Assembly (NCBI GenBank): GCA_955652925.1
Contig: CATPCO010000048.1
Span: forward strand, 1-27,025
Source of the DNA: an uncultured Xanthobacteraceae bacterium
GTDB taxonomy: Bacteria > Pseudomonadota > Alphaproteobacteria > Rhizobiales > Xanthobacteraceae
DNA: 27,025 bases
Direction of reading: 5' to 3'
Shown here: piece by piece, positions 1 to 7,476 of the stretch
How the letters are laid out: each line of letters begins with the position of its first letter
Numbering within the stretch: position 1 is the stretch's first letter
The notes under the pieces: generated by a model
Databases searched by the model: none
Told to the model about the DNA's origin: nothing
Seen by the model: only the letters and a program-made list of their open reading frames with translations
Made by a program: the position numbers and the translations under genes

Positions 1-132
1 CGCATCAACGATTACCGGCGCACGATCGGCGAGGCAGCCGAAATCTTCTGCAACATCGCCACCACCGACGAGGCGCAGGAGGGAATTCGCGCGTTTACGC
101 AAAAGCGCGCGCCCAACTGGGAGCGGTCGTGA
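1..132 (+). CDS. Enoyl-CoA hydratase/isomerase family protein, C-terminal end (partial)
   Basis: An open frame enters from the left edge and ends at a TGA at 130-132, giving the last 43 residues of a protein. The end reads EGIRAFTQKRAPNW, which fits the closing segment of crotonase-fold enoyl-CoA hydratases (pattern EG..AF..KR.P.W), where the last helix packs over the active site of a neighbouring subunit. Those enzymes add water to trans-2-enoyl-CoA in beta-oxidation or in degradation of aromatic and branched acids. The catalytic part lies outside the window, so substrate and exact subfamily cannot be told. A palindromic repeat that could end transcription begins about 80 bases after the stop. 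Confidence 0.72.
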   Translation, partial: RINDYRRTIGEAAEIFCNIATTDEAQEGIRAFTQKRAPNWERS

Positions 133-214
133 GCCGGATTCCGGGTGGGGGCAACTGGGATGAGCAAGCCGTACTCCAAACCGAGGGGGCCGGCACTACG
201 CTGGTGGTTTTTGT

Positions 215-280
215 AGGGGCGGGACCGGGGTCCCCAAAAAACGCGGATGCGTTTTTTGGGGTGCCCCGCAAACCCGCCCT
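215..280. repeat. Nested palindromic element, possible bidirectional terminator
   Basis: The core is a perfect 13-bp inverted repeat, 232-244 against 249-261, with arms of CCCC, six A and CGC around a four-base GGAT loop. Read either way this gives a hairpin with an A tract before it and a T tract after it. A smaller dyad (GGGACC at 221-226, GGTCCC at 229-234) overlaps the left side, and the outer edges (AGGGGCGGG at 215-223, AACCCGCCCT at 271-280) also pair with one bulge. The outer arms match the simpler palindrome at 384-404. It probably ends the hydratase transcript, but the layered symmetry looks more like a mobile palindromic repeat. Confidence 0.6.
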
Positions 281-383
281 CGTTCGGCATTCACGGTGTG
301 TGAGGGTGATCCGAGCTTAGCCGTACGAACTTCGATTGAGCAGCTGATGACGGCAATTCTTTCGTAGCGAGCCTGTGGCACAA

Positions 384-404
384 GGGCGGGTTTAAAACCC
401 GCCC
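384..404. repeat. GGGCGGGTTT palindromic repeat
   Basis: Arms GGGCGGGTTT (384-393) and AAACCCGCCC (395-404) are exact inverted repeats around one base, followed by CTAC. The GGGGCGGG half is shared with the element at 215-280, about 150 bp away. The stretch 133-586 has no convincing gene; it holds this element, the element at 215-280 and the CRP-type site at 502-517. Confidence 0.6.
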
Positions 405-501
405 CTACAAGCTTCGCGGCCGCGATGTGCTTCCCGTCCGGGGTTTGCGGACGCTTGCCATATGCGATTGCCCTGCCTTTCAGGGGAGGATTAGACCGTA
501 C

Positions 502-517
502 TGTGACCGGGATCACA
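502..517. promoter_or_regulatory. CRP/FNR-superfamily type binding site
   Basis: TGTGA (502-506), six bases, then TCACA (513-517) is an exact match to the half-sites and spacing of the E. coli CRP consensus, and the flanks (GATCACATT on the right) also fit. It is centred 77 bp before the ATG at 587 and on the same strand as the small secreted-protein gene. Alphaproteobacteria have several CRP-like regulators with this type of half-site. Which one binds here cannot be told, and I could not place clear -35 and -10 boxes. Confidence 0.55.
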
Positions 518-586
518 TTCGCGTCGAGCGAATTGCGCTAGGGTATGGGCATCGCGGGGTCTCCCCTCCAGGCAAGGAGAATGACC

Positions 587-865
587 ATGCCTACCATGCC
601 TCGCTTGCTGCTCCAGGCGTGCACGACGCTGGCCTGTGCGGGCCTGCTCCTCGCTTCCGGTATGGCCAGCTCCGGCGCGGCCGACGAGTGCAGCAAAAGC
701 TACAAAATCTGCAACGGCGGTTGCGACCGCCGCGTGAACGGCACCAGCGGCGGCTTCTGCAAGATACAATGCGACTACCGGCTCATTGCGTGCGACCAGC
801 AATCTGCGGCAGCTTCACTCACGCAAGGCAGCAGGTATTCGGTTTCACGGCCGTCTGAGAGGTGA
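587..865 (+). CDS. Small secreted six-cysteine protein
   Basis: A 92-residue frame with a signal peptide: a hydrophobic stretch (LLLQACTTLACAGLLLA) followed by a likely cleavage after ASSGAA. The mature part starts ADECSKSY and carries six cysteines in a mirror-symmetric pattern, C-x6-C-x3-C-x11-C-x3-C-x6-C, over about 35 residues. That suggests two short helices held face to face by three disulphides, as in alpha-hairpinin-like folds, which would form in the periplasm or outside the cell. The second in-frame ATG (587) is preferred because AAGGAGA at 574-580 lies six bases before it; the ATG at 581 would be too close. The last 20 or so residues are low in structure. A CRP-type site lies upstream. 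I do not recognise a named family, and no function is assigned. Confidence 0.62.
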   Translation: MPTMPRLLLQACTTLACAGLLLASGMASSGAADECSKSYKICNGGCDRRVNGTSGGFCKIQCDYRLIACDQQSAAASLTQGSRYSVSRPSER

Positions 866-886
866 CCACGCAGCTGGGCCAGCGAC

Positions 887-958
887 CGTAGCCCGGGTGG
901 AGCGCAGAGACACCCGGGAGCGGTTTCCCGCATTTCGCTTCGCTCAACGCGGGCTACG
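887..958. repeat. GTAGCCCG-type palindromic intergenic repeat
   Basis: The arms CGTAGCCCG (887-895) and CGGGCTACG (950-958) are exact inverted repeats, with further partial pairing inside (ACCCGGGA, and GGAGCGCAG against TTCGCTTCGCTC). Elements with GTAGCCCGG arms and GGAGCGAAGC interiors are common palindromic repeats between genes in Bradyrhizobium and its relatives. This copy lies between the convergent ends of the six-cysteine gene (865) and the GGDEF-EAL gene (968), where it may act as a two-way transcription stop. Confidence 0.7.
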
Positions 959-967
959 GTTTGCGCG

Positions 968-3900
968 TCACGCTGCCTTCGCCAGAAATTGCCGGCAGCG
1001 GGCGAGCATCTGCGCAATTTCGCTTGCCGGCCGCGGCGGGCTGAAGAGATAGCCCTGCACCTCATCGCAGCCTTCCGCCCGCAGCCGATCAAGCTGATCC
1101 TGCGTCTCCACACCCTCGGCGGTAACCACCATTCCCAGACTGCTCGCAAGACTCGTCACCGCACGCACGATTGCGATGGCGCCAGGGTCTTCGCACAGAT
1201 CGCCGATGAAGGAGCGATCGATCTTGATCTTGTCGAACGAAAAACGATGGAGCGAGCTCAAGCTCGAATAACCGGTGCCGAAGTCGTCCATTGCAATGGC
1301 GACACCGAGATTTTTTAGTTGGCCGAGGTTGGCCTGGCTTTCCCGGTCCTCGTGCAGCAGCACGCTCTCGGTGATCTCGAGCTCGAGCCGGCCGACCGCG
1401 AGCCCTGATTCGGCGAGCGCGTGGACAACGGTGCGCACGAGCTTGCGGCTGCGCAATTGCAGGGGCGAAAGATTGACCGCGACGGTGAGATTGCCCGGCC
1501 ATCCGGCTGCTTCGCGGCATGCCCGGCGCAACGCCCATTCCCCCAGTTCGAGGATAAGCCCCTTCTCTTCGGCAATGGGAATGAATTCAGAGGGGGGTAC
1601 CCATCCCCGCTCTGGATGGTGCCAGCGCATCAAGGCTTCGAATCCGCTCACCTCTCCGGTCCTGATGCTGACGACCGGCTGATAGAAAAGATCCAGTCCG
1701 CCGTTTGCGGCGGCGGTCTCGAGGTCGAGCGCAAGCCGCTGGCGCGCCTTGAGCGCCACATCCATTTCGGACTCGAACACGCGAAACGTGCGGCGTCCTT
1801 CCGTCTTGGCGCGATACATTGCGATATCGGCCTTGCGCAGCAATTCATCGGCATCCCTGCCGTCCCCAGGCGCGATCGCAATGCCGATGCTGGCGCTGAT
1901 GGAAGCGGGCCTGCCTTCGCAATCGTAGGGTTCGCTCAGTGCCCGCACGATGCAGGTGGCAAGGTTGCCCGCGGCGTCGGGATGGTCGACGCCAAGCTGG
2001 ACGACTGCAAACTCATCACCGCCGAAACGGGCAACGAGGTCGCCCTGCCCTGCGCAGCTCTTGATGCGCGCGGCCACCCGCATCAGCAGCACGTCCCCGA
2101 CCGCATGTCCCAGCACATCATTGATGCCCTTGAACTGATCGAGATCAATGCAATGCAAAGCGATGCCCTCTCCGCGGCTCACCCGCGCCAGGGCACACTC
2201 CATGAATTCCCGGAACCGCAGGCGGTTGGGCAATCCGGTGAGCGCGTCATGGCGCGCCAGATGGGAAATTCGTTCCTCGGAGCGCCTGCGTTCCGTCACG
2301 TCCTCATGGGTCGAGACCCAACCGCCGTCCGCCATGGGCCGATGGCCGACAGCAACGAAACGGTCATTCTTGAGCTCGAGGATCGTATCGGAGGGCACGC
2401 CCCGGGTGACTTGCGCGAGCCGGCTCGCAATGAAGTCCTCGCCCCTGCCGCCAACATGACCGCCGCTTTTCACGCGATATTCGAGAATTTGCTCGAGCCG
2501 CACCCCCGGCCGCATCAGCTCCGGCGGAAGCGCATAGAGCTCAACAAACCGCTTGTTGCAGATCACAAGCCGCCGGTCGCGATCGAACATGGCCAAGGCG
2601 TGGGACATGTTTTCGAGCGCCGCCTCGAAGCGCATGTTCTGGACCCTGATCTCCTCTTCGCGGTGCTTGAGCTCGGTCACGTCGAGGTGAACACCGATGG
2701 AGCCGCCATCGGGCGTGCGGCAGGTCAAAAGACGCAACCAGCGGCCATCAAGGTAGCGGTGGTCCGAGGCACCCTGGGATGCAGCGTGGGCGGCAAGGCG
2801 CGCCGCGACCCATTCCTCCTCGCGTCCAACCGCCGCCGCCGGCGTCTCGCGCGCTACAACAGCGCGCAGGATATCCTCGAAGCGAGCGCCCTTTATGCGG
2901 ACATCCGCCGTCGCCGCATGCATCTCGGCGTAGTATTTGTTGGCGAGAACGAGACGATCCTGCTCGTCATAAAAGATCAGCCCCGCCGGCATCGCGTCGA
3001 TCACCGCCATGAGCCGCGCGTGCGCCTGCTGGGCATCATGCCGCGCGCGGTGCAGTTCGGTGATGTCGTGGTGGGTGGACACCCAACCTCCGGCGGGAAG
3101 CGGCCGGTTGGTCACCGCGATGACCCGGCCGTCGCCCGGTTCGATCATCACGCTCGTTGTTTTACCGGTTGCGATGCTGGCGACGAGATCCGCACAGTAG
3201 CGTTCGGGATCGCCGGCGAATGTTCCCATCTGCTTTCGGTGCGCAAGCAGGCTGCGCAGCGATGTACCCGGTTGCGCCATATCCGGTGTCAGACCGTACA
3301 TTTCACGGTAGCGCTCATTGCACAGCAACAGCCGCCCTTGCGGATCGAACATGAGGAGCGCCTGGGTGATATTGTTGATCGCCCCGTCGAGGCGAAGATT
3401 CTGCTCCCGTAACACCTGCGCTGTGCGGCGCAGCAATGCGTGCTCCCGATACCACGCCAACGCCGGGATGCCGAATGCCAACGCAACGAGGAGCCCGATC
3501 GCCCATCCCGCCCGATAGAGGATTTCATTGAAGCGCGCGCGCTCTTCGCTCAGGTCAAGGTGCGCTTCCACGAGGGCCACGGTGCGGCCGTTTTGAACAA
3601 TGGGAAGATAGATCTCCGAGAACGACGTCGGCGGGCCCTGGCTGGAATCGCGTTCTCTCAGCTCGACAAGCGTGCGTCCGGCTCGAACGGCCTGCGCCGC
3701 CCGCGGGTTGTGGCGATCGAGGCTGGACGGCTCGGGCCCGCCGCCATTGCCTTCCGACTCCCAGCGCAGGTTTCCCCGCGGGTCGAAGACGCGATAGCGG
3801 AACATGCGGCTCGCCTGGCGTGCCTGCTCGAAGACGGCAAGGGTCGAGGCCGCCGGGGCCTTTCCGGCGGCGATCGCTTCCCAGTCGCTCACATTGTGCG

Positions 3901-4066
3901 CGACGAAGGCGGCTGCCGTGCGTGCATCGGATTCCGCCTCACTGTGCAAGAGCGCATCGACGGTCAGCTCAACCGTGACCCAGGCCCCTGCCACAAACAG
4001 CGAAATCGCCAGCGCGATGAGCGCGAGCCGAAAGAGCGAAGATCGATCCCTTGCCACGGCGTCCAT
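968..4066 (-). CDS. Membrane-anchored triple-PAS GGDEF-EAL c-di-GMP signalling protein
   Basis: A 1032-residue protein. One membrane helix (about 12-34), a periplasmic sensor region (35-183), a second helix (about 184-206), three PAS domains (about 227-340, 348-470 and 480-593; the first and third are PAS_7-like), a diguanylate cyclase domain (about 598-765) and a phosphodiesterase domain (about 780-1025). The GGDEF motif is intact at 682-686 and the EAL motif at 810-812, followed by NLSP (865-868) and DDFGTGYSS (927-935), so both making and breaking of c-di-GMP look possible. The product-inhibition site RxxD, expected five residues before GGDEF, reads GQGD, so feedback inhibition is probably lost. 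Start: ATG at 4066 after a purine-rich GGGGA. It stands alone on this strand, 145 bp after the ABM gene. The long frames on the opposite strand are shadows. Confidence 0.93.
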   Translation of the reverse strand: MDAVARDRSSLFRLALIALAISLFVAGAWVTVELTVDALLHSEAESDARTAAAFVAHNVSDWEAIAAGKAPAASTLAVFEQARQASRMFRYRVFDPRGNLRWESEGNGGGPEPSSLDRHNPRAAQAVRAGRTLVELRERDSSQGPPTSFSEIYLPIVQNGRTVALVEAHLDLSEERARFNEILYRAGWAIGLLVALAFGIPALAWYREHALLRRTAQVLREQNLRLDGAINNITQALLMFDPQGRLLLCNERYREMYGLTPDMAQPGTSLRSLLAHRKQMGTFAGDPERYCADLVASIATGKTTSVMIEPGDGRVIAVTNRPLPAGGWVSTHHDITELHRARHDAQQAHARLMAVIDAMPAGLIFYDEQDRLVLANKYYAEMHAATADVRIKGARFEDILRAVVARETPAAAVGREEEWVAARLAAHAASQGASDHRYLDGRWLRLLTCRTPDGGSIGVHLDVTELKHREEEIRVQNMRFEAALENMSHALAMFDRDRRLVICNKRFVELYALPPELMRPGVRLEQILEYRVKSGGHVGGRGEDFIASRLAQVTRGVPSDTILELKNDRFVAVGHRPMADGGWVSTHEDVTERRRSEERISHLARHDALTGLPNRLRFREFMECALARVSRGEGIALHCIDLDQFKGINDVLGHAVGDVLLMRVAARIKSCAGQGDLVARFGGDEFAVVQLGVDHPDAAGNLATCIVRALSEPYDCEGRPASISASIGIAIAPGDGRDADELLRKADIAMYRAKTEGRRTFRVFESEMDVALKARQRLALDLETAAANGGLDLFYQPVVSIRTGEVSGFEALMRWHHPERGWVPPSEFIPIAEEKGLILELGEWALRRACREAAGWPGNLTVAVNLSPLQLRSRKLVRTVVHALAESGLAVGRLELEITESVLLHEDRESQANLGQLKNLGVAIAMDDFGTGYSSLSSLHRFSFDKIKIDRSFIGDLCEDPGAIAIVRAVTSLASSLGMVVTAEGVETQDQLDRLRAEGCDEVQGYLFSPPRPASEIAQMLARCRQFLAKAA

Positions 4067-4211
4067 TGCCCGGTCCCCGAGCGCGAATCGGGCTTATTCA
4101 TTAACGGCCAGCTCTCAACAATTTGACGCTACGGCTCAGCCATTCGCGAACGTGGTTATTGCCCGCTTAACGCAAATCCTGTCGCGTCATGTGCAGCGCA
4201 GCACGCGTTTA

Positions 4212-4571
4212 TCAGATCGCCGCTTGCCCCGCATGGGCCGCGCGTGAGTCGACGGGAGCCTCGGCACGGTCGTTCATTCCGTAGTTGCGAACGATGGCAC
4301 CGATGCGCAGCCGGTAATCGGCAAAAATGCCGCTTCGCCCCGCTGCCTGGGTCGCGCGATGCCGCTGATTGTTGCGCCACGCTTTGATCGCCTCCTCGTC
4401 GCGCCAGAAGGAAAGCGACAGCAGCTTTCCCGGCTCGGTCAGACTCTGGAAACGCTCAACCGATATGAAGCCGTCCGCCTGATCGAGCTCAGCGCGCAGC
4501 GACGCCGCAAGATTGAGGTAATCATCCTTGCGGCCGTCGGCAGGCCAGACCTCAAAGATGACAGCGATCAT
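4212..4571 (-). CDS. ABM-domain (antibiotic biosynthesis monooxygenase-like) protein
   Basis: A 119-residue protein with a ferredoxin-like alpha/beta ABM domain over about residues 1-95. Typical signs are MIAVIFEVWP at the start, the central LLSLSFWRDEEAIKAW strand-helix and the closing HRATQ...IFADYRLR...RNYG. Small dimeric ABM proteins include cofactor-free oxygenases acting on phenolic rings, haem-degrading enzymes and many of unknown role. The last 20 residues are a loose tail. The start ATG at 4571 has GGAGA five bases ahead. It is the last gene of the run, 25 bp after the alcohol dehydrogenase, so it is probably co-transcribed with the hydroxylase and ADH and may act on the same substrate; that is inference. 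Confidence 0.82.
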   Translation of the reverse strand: MIAVIFEVWPADGRKDDYLNLAASLRAELDQADGFISVERFQSLTEPGKLLSLSFWRDEEAIKAWRNNQRHRATQAAGRSGIFADYRLRIGAIVRNYGMNDRAEAPVDSRAAHAGQAAI

Positions 4572-4596
4572 TGCAATCTCCGTTGGGTTGCGCGTT

Positions 4597-5709
4597 TTAA
4601 TGAAAAGTAATCACGCTGCGTATCGCGCGTCCACTCTTCAAGGCGGCGAAGCCTTCGTTGATCGCGGCAAGCCGGATGCGCTCCGTGATGAGCTCGTCCA
4701 GCATCAGGCGCCCGTCGAGATAGGCGCGCGCCAATAACGGAAAATCGCGCGCGGGGCGAGCGTCCCCATAGCTCGACCGCCTGATCCGCTTCTCCTGCAT
4801 GAGCGCGCCCCAGCGAAAGGCGACGTCCGCCGCAACATCGATCTTGCCGAGCCAGACGACCTCTCCGCCCGGCCGCACGGCTTCGACGCTGGTACGAAAA
4901 GCAACTGCGCTGCCGGCGGCTTCGATGACGATATCGGCGCCGCGTCCCGAGGTTTGTTTCTTCGCGAGCGCGGCCGCATCTTCCTTGGCCGCGTTCACGC
5001 ACGAGGTCGCACCCATCGTCTGCGCCAATGCAAGCTTCCCGTCATCGATGTCACACGCAATGATTCCTGCGGCGCCGGCAAGGCGCGCCCCCTGCACCGC
5101 CGAAAGCCCGACCGCCCCACAGCCGATGATCATGACGCAATCGGCGCGCGAGACGCGGGCGAGATTGAAGGCGGCCCCAACTCCGGTCATGACGCCGCAG
5201 CCGATCAGGCACGCACGGTCGAACGGAATCTCCTTGGGAACCGGGATCGCCTGCTGGTCCGCAACAATGCAGTACTCGCCGAACGCCCCCAGAAACATCA
5301 GGTGTTTGAGCTCGCGTCCGTCCGCAAGCCGCGCTTTGCTCTGTCCGTCGAATTGGACGGCGCGCGGACCCTTCGCCAAATAATCCTCGCACAGAATCGG
5401 CAATCCCCGGTCGCAGTAGAAACAATGCCCGCAATGGGGATTCCAGGAGAGGATCACATGATCCCCCTTGCGCACCCGCGTAACCGCGCCGCCCGTGTCC
5501 GCCACGATGCCGGCGGCCTCATGCCCAAGCACAATCGGCATGGGATAGCGCAGCGAGCCTTCGATCACTTCGAGGTCGGTGTGGCAGAGTCCCGCGGCGC
5601 GCACCGAAACGAGGACATCGGTGGGTTGCAAGGCGGCCGCGCTGACCCGCTCGATGGCGAGCGGCGTGCCCGAGCGCTGCAGCACGGCCGCCTCATAGTT
5701 GAGCGTCAC
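4597..5709 (-). CDS. Zinc-dependent alcohol dehydrogenase (MDR family)
   Basis: A 370-residue medium-chain dehydrogenase. Catalytic zinc ligands are Cys42 (GLCHTD), His63-Glu64 (GHEAAG) and Cys171 (LIGCGVMTG). The structural zinc lobe has four cysteines at 93, 96, 99 and 107 (CGHCFYC then C). The Rossmann motif GCGAVG is at 196-201, and Asp220 at the end of the next strand points to NAD rather than NADP. It should oxidise an alcohol to aldehyde or ketone in the cytoplasm. The lobe resembles class III and aryl-alcohol or NDMA-dependent types, but the substrate is unknown. I chose GTG at 5709, not an earlier start at 5754: it overlaps the TGA of the small membrane-protein gene as GTGA, with GAAGAAG at that stop as ribosome site. 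Tight coupling to the hydroxylase pair suggests it oxidises the hydroxylase product. Confidence 0.9.
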   Translation of the reverse strand: MTLNYEAAVLQRSGTPLAIERVSAAALQPTDVLVSVRAAGLCHTDLEVIEGSLRYPMPIVLGHEAAGIVADTGGAVTRVRKGDHVILSWNPHCGHCFYCDRGLPILCEDYLAKGPRAVQFDGQSKARLADGRELKHLMFLGAFGEYCIVADQQAIPVPKEIPFDRACLIGCGVMTGVGAAFNLARVSRADCVMIIGCGAVGLSAVQGARLAGAAGIIACDIDDGKLALAQTMGATSCVNAAKEDAAALAKKQTSGRGADIVIEAAGSAVAFRTSVEAVRPGGEVVWLGKIDVAADVAFRWGALMQEKRIRRSSYGDARPARDFPLLARAYLDGRLMLDELITERIRLAAINEGFAALKSGRAIRSVITFH

Positions 5710-5894
5710 TTCTTCAGCTGGCCTTCTTTCACGCCGGCTTCGGGGAAGATCCACATGGCTACAACCATGAAAACCGCGGTGAGCATTACAAAGGTGGAAA
5801 AGTCAGGCCGCACCGGCGAACCGCGCCAATAGGCGAGGATTGCCGCAACGATCAGAACCAGAATGGAAAGGACCGTCTTGACGTCATTGGGCAT
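5706..5894 (-). CDS. Small two-helix membrane protein
   Basis: A 62-residue protein with two membrane helices: about residues 6-23 (VKTVLSILVLIVAAILAYW) and 32-51 (FSTFVMLTAVFMVVAMWIF), joined by a short positive loop, and a soluble charged end (KEGQLKK). The ATG at 5894 is preferred over the GTG at 5909 because GAGGG lies five bases ahead. The gene starts 15 bp after the hydroxylase stop and its TGA overlaps the GTG of the alcohol dehydrogenase. I recognise no family. Its place between a membrane hydroxylase and a dehydrogenase suggests a helper or anchor for one of them, but that is inference. Confidence 0.75.
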   Translation of the reverse strand: MPNDVKTVLSILVLIVAAILAYWRGSPVRPDFSTFVMLTAVFMVVAMWIFPEAGVKEGQLKK

Positions 5895-5909
5895 CGCAGC
5901 CCTCGCCAC

Positions 5910-6680
5910 CTAATAGGAGCCAACCGGCACGGCCGCAGCTTCGTCCGGCCGGCGCGGCGACCCGCGCAGCTTCTTCTTCAGGAAACGGGTCTCATAGCCG
6001 TTGAACAGGTGGCCCAAGCAGCCGCGGTCGAGGTCGGACGTGCCAAACAGCCAGTCCGCAATCGGAAAGGTGAGATTCATGTTCACCTCCATCATCAGCC
6101 GCGCGTTGTGGTGCGCGGTGTGATGGCGGCGCAGCGTGTTCACAAACGGACAATTGTGCACGAACCAGTTCTCCTCGACATGGCAGCAGAAGTGCATGAA
6201 CTCGTAGACGAGATACATGCCCGTGGTCACGCACATGAACAGCCAGCCCACATTGGGCGTGAAAACCAACCCGAGGATGACGGCCATGGGCAGCGACATC
6301 AGGATGAACACGACCAGCGCGTAGGGTGGAAACACGGTGACGCGCCAGTCCTTATGATCGCGGAAGCGCATCTCGTCATCGGTGAAGAACTGATGATGAT
6401 TGAGGGTGTGCCGCTCGTAGATCGAGCGCAGCCCCTTGATGTTGACCGGCCGGTGCATGACGTATCTGTGCACCGCCCACTCGAATATGTTGGTGAACAG
6501 GAAGGTGAGCGGGACCGTGAGCCATTCCAACGGCGTCACGCCGTGAATGTGCCGGATATAGATGTAGAATGCCGCCGCCCCCATGGCGTAGATGATCGCG
6601 ACATGAAAATAGCCGTCGTACCAGCTCAGGATGCGGGAGCGATATTCCTGTCGAAACGCGATTTGCCGCTGGCTGATCAT
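5910..6680 (-). CDS. Fatty acid hydroxylase/sterol desaturase superfamily protein (membrane di-iron)
   Basis: A 256-residue integral membrane enzyme with about four helices (around 24-46, 50-70, 117-140 and 143-162) and the histidine clusters that bind a di-iron centre: His71 and His76 (HRYVMH), HTLNHH at 91-96, HFCCH at 163-167 and HHTAHH at 186-191. The superfamily inserts a hydroxyl group or double bond into lipids, sterols or carotenoids using oxygen and an external electron donor. No donor gene is seen nearby. The ATG at 6680 is chosen over an earlier one at 6755 because AAAGGAG lies just ahead and the longer form would overlap livF. It follows livF by 52 bp, a gap that holds a perfect TGATATATCA palindrome, so it may have its own promoter as well as readthrough. 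The substrate is not evident. Confidence 0.88.
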   Translation of the reverse strand: MISQRQIAFRQEYRSRILSWYDGYFHVAIIYAMGAAAFYIYIRHIHGVTPLEWLTVPLTFLFTNIFEWAVHRYVMHRPVNIKGLRSIYERHTLNHHQFFTDDEMRFRDHKDWRVTVFPPYALVVFILMSLPMAVILGLVFTPNVGWLFMCVTTGMYLVYEFMHFCCHVEENWFVHNCPFVNTLRRHHTAHHNARLMMEVNMNLTFPIADWLFGTSDLDRGCLGHLFNGYETRFLKKKLRGSPRRPDEAAAVPVGSY

Positions 6681-6714
6681 GGTCTTCTCCTTTGCTGCGG
6701 CCGGCCAGGCGCCC

Positions 6715-6724
6715 TGATATATCA
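6715..6724. promoter_or_regulatory. TGATATATCA palindrome upstream of hydroxylase gene
   Basis: A perfect 10-bp palindrome 34 bp before the hydroxylase ATG, in the only sizeable gap inside the operon. A second partial half (TGATAGAT read on the minus strand) follows immediately. The same core appears in the GntR/PrpD promoter region (12495-12515) and ahead of the solute-binding protein gene (11407-11416). It is proposed as an operator for the GntR protein. Confidence 0.4.
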
Positions 6725-6732
6725 CAAATCTA

Positions 6733-7476
6733 TCACGCGCCATGGCCGTTTTCAATCACGCCGGAAGGGCGCCCGGTGCCCTCGATCACCCGCACGACGG
6801 CGGCGTCCTTGCGCGCCTCATCCGGGGAGCCGGCGAAGATGATCTCGCCGCGTTCGATCACATAGAGACGGTCGGCGAATTCGGGCACATGGTAGATGTT
6901 CGATTCCGCCAGGAACACGGCGGCGCCGAAGGCGCGGATTTTGCCGAGCGCATCCAGGATCGCGGGCACGATCACGGGCGAGAGCCCCTCGGTCGGCTCA
7001 TCGAGCAGCAACAGGCTCGGATCGAGCGCCAGCGCACGCGCGATGGAGACCATCTTGCGTTCGCCGCCGGAAAGCGCGTGGCCGCCGCGGCTGCGGTAGC
7101 GCTCAAGCTGGGGGAACACACGATACGCCTCATCGAGCCGTTCCTTGGCACTGCGTCTGCGCGGACAAGTCCAGGTCGGCAGCGCAATGTTCTCCGCCAC
7201 CGTGAGCTCGCCGAATATCTCGCTTTCCTCGGGAGCAAAGCCTATTCCGGCGCGCGCAATCTCAAACGGCCGCAAGCCGGCAATGTTGCGTCCGGCAAAT
7301 TCGATGGACCCGGCAACGGGCTTGCGAAATCCCATGATGCTGCGCAGGCAGGTCGTTTTGCCGGCGCCGTTGCGGCCTACCAGGCACACGAGCTCGCCGG
7401 CGTTGACGTCAAAGCTCACCCCGCGCAGCACCGGGCTGCCCATGATATCCACCGCAAGCGCTCGGACCGTGAGCAT
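6733..7476 (-). CDS. livF: Liv-type ABC transporter ATP-binding protein LivF
   Basis: A 247-residue ABC ATPase of the branched-chain amino acid (HAAT) importer family. Walker A is GRNGAGKTT at 34-42, the signature is LSGGERK at 135-141 and Walker B is LLLLDEP at 155-161. The short form and the PEESEIFGELTVAENI segment fit LivF rather than LivG. It powers import together with LivG. Its ATG shares one base with the LivG stop (TGATG), which indicates translational coupling. The family carries branched amino acids, but many soil-bacterial members carry aromatic acids, amides, urea or short organic acids, so the name describes the family and not the cargo. Confidence 0.93.
   Translation of the reverse strand: MLTVRALAVDIMGSPVLRGVSFDVNAGELVCLVGRNGAGKTTCLRSIMGFRKPVAGSIEFAGRNIAGLRPFEIARAGIGFAPEESEIFGELTVAENIALPTWTCPRRRSAKERLDEAYRVFPQLERYRSRGGHALSGGERKMVSIARALALDPSLLLLDEPTEGLSPVIVPAILDALGKIRAFGAAVFLAESNIYHVPEFADRLYVIERGEIIFAGSPDEARKDAAVVRVIEGTGRPSGVIENGHGA

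Noticed and set aside
215..958. CRISPR-like repeat cluster from the several palindromes in the first kilobase
   Set aside because: The palindromes differ from each other, are unevenly spaced and have no spacer pattern or cas genes.
1421..3412. A 663-codon plus-strand open frame opposite the large GGDEF-EAL gene
   Set aside because: It is a shadow of the minus-strand gene in GC-rich DNA. The minus-strand product has all domain motifs, while this translation has none.
3440..4126. Plus-strand frame of 228 codons across the start of the GGDEF-EAL gene
   Set aside because: Antisense of the sensor region; no ribosome site and no recognisable domain.
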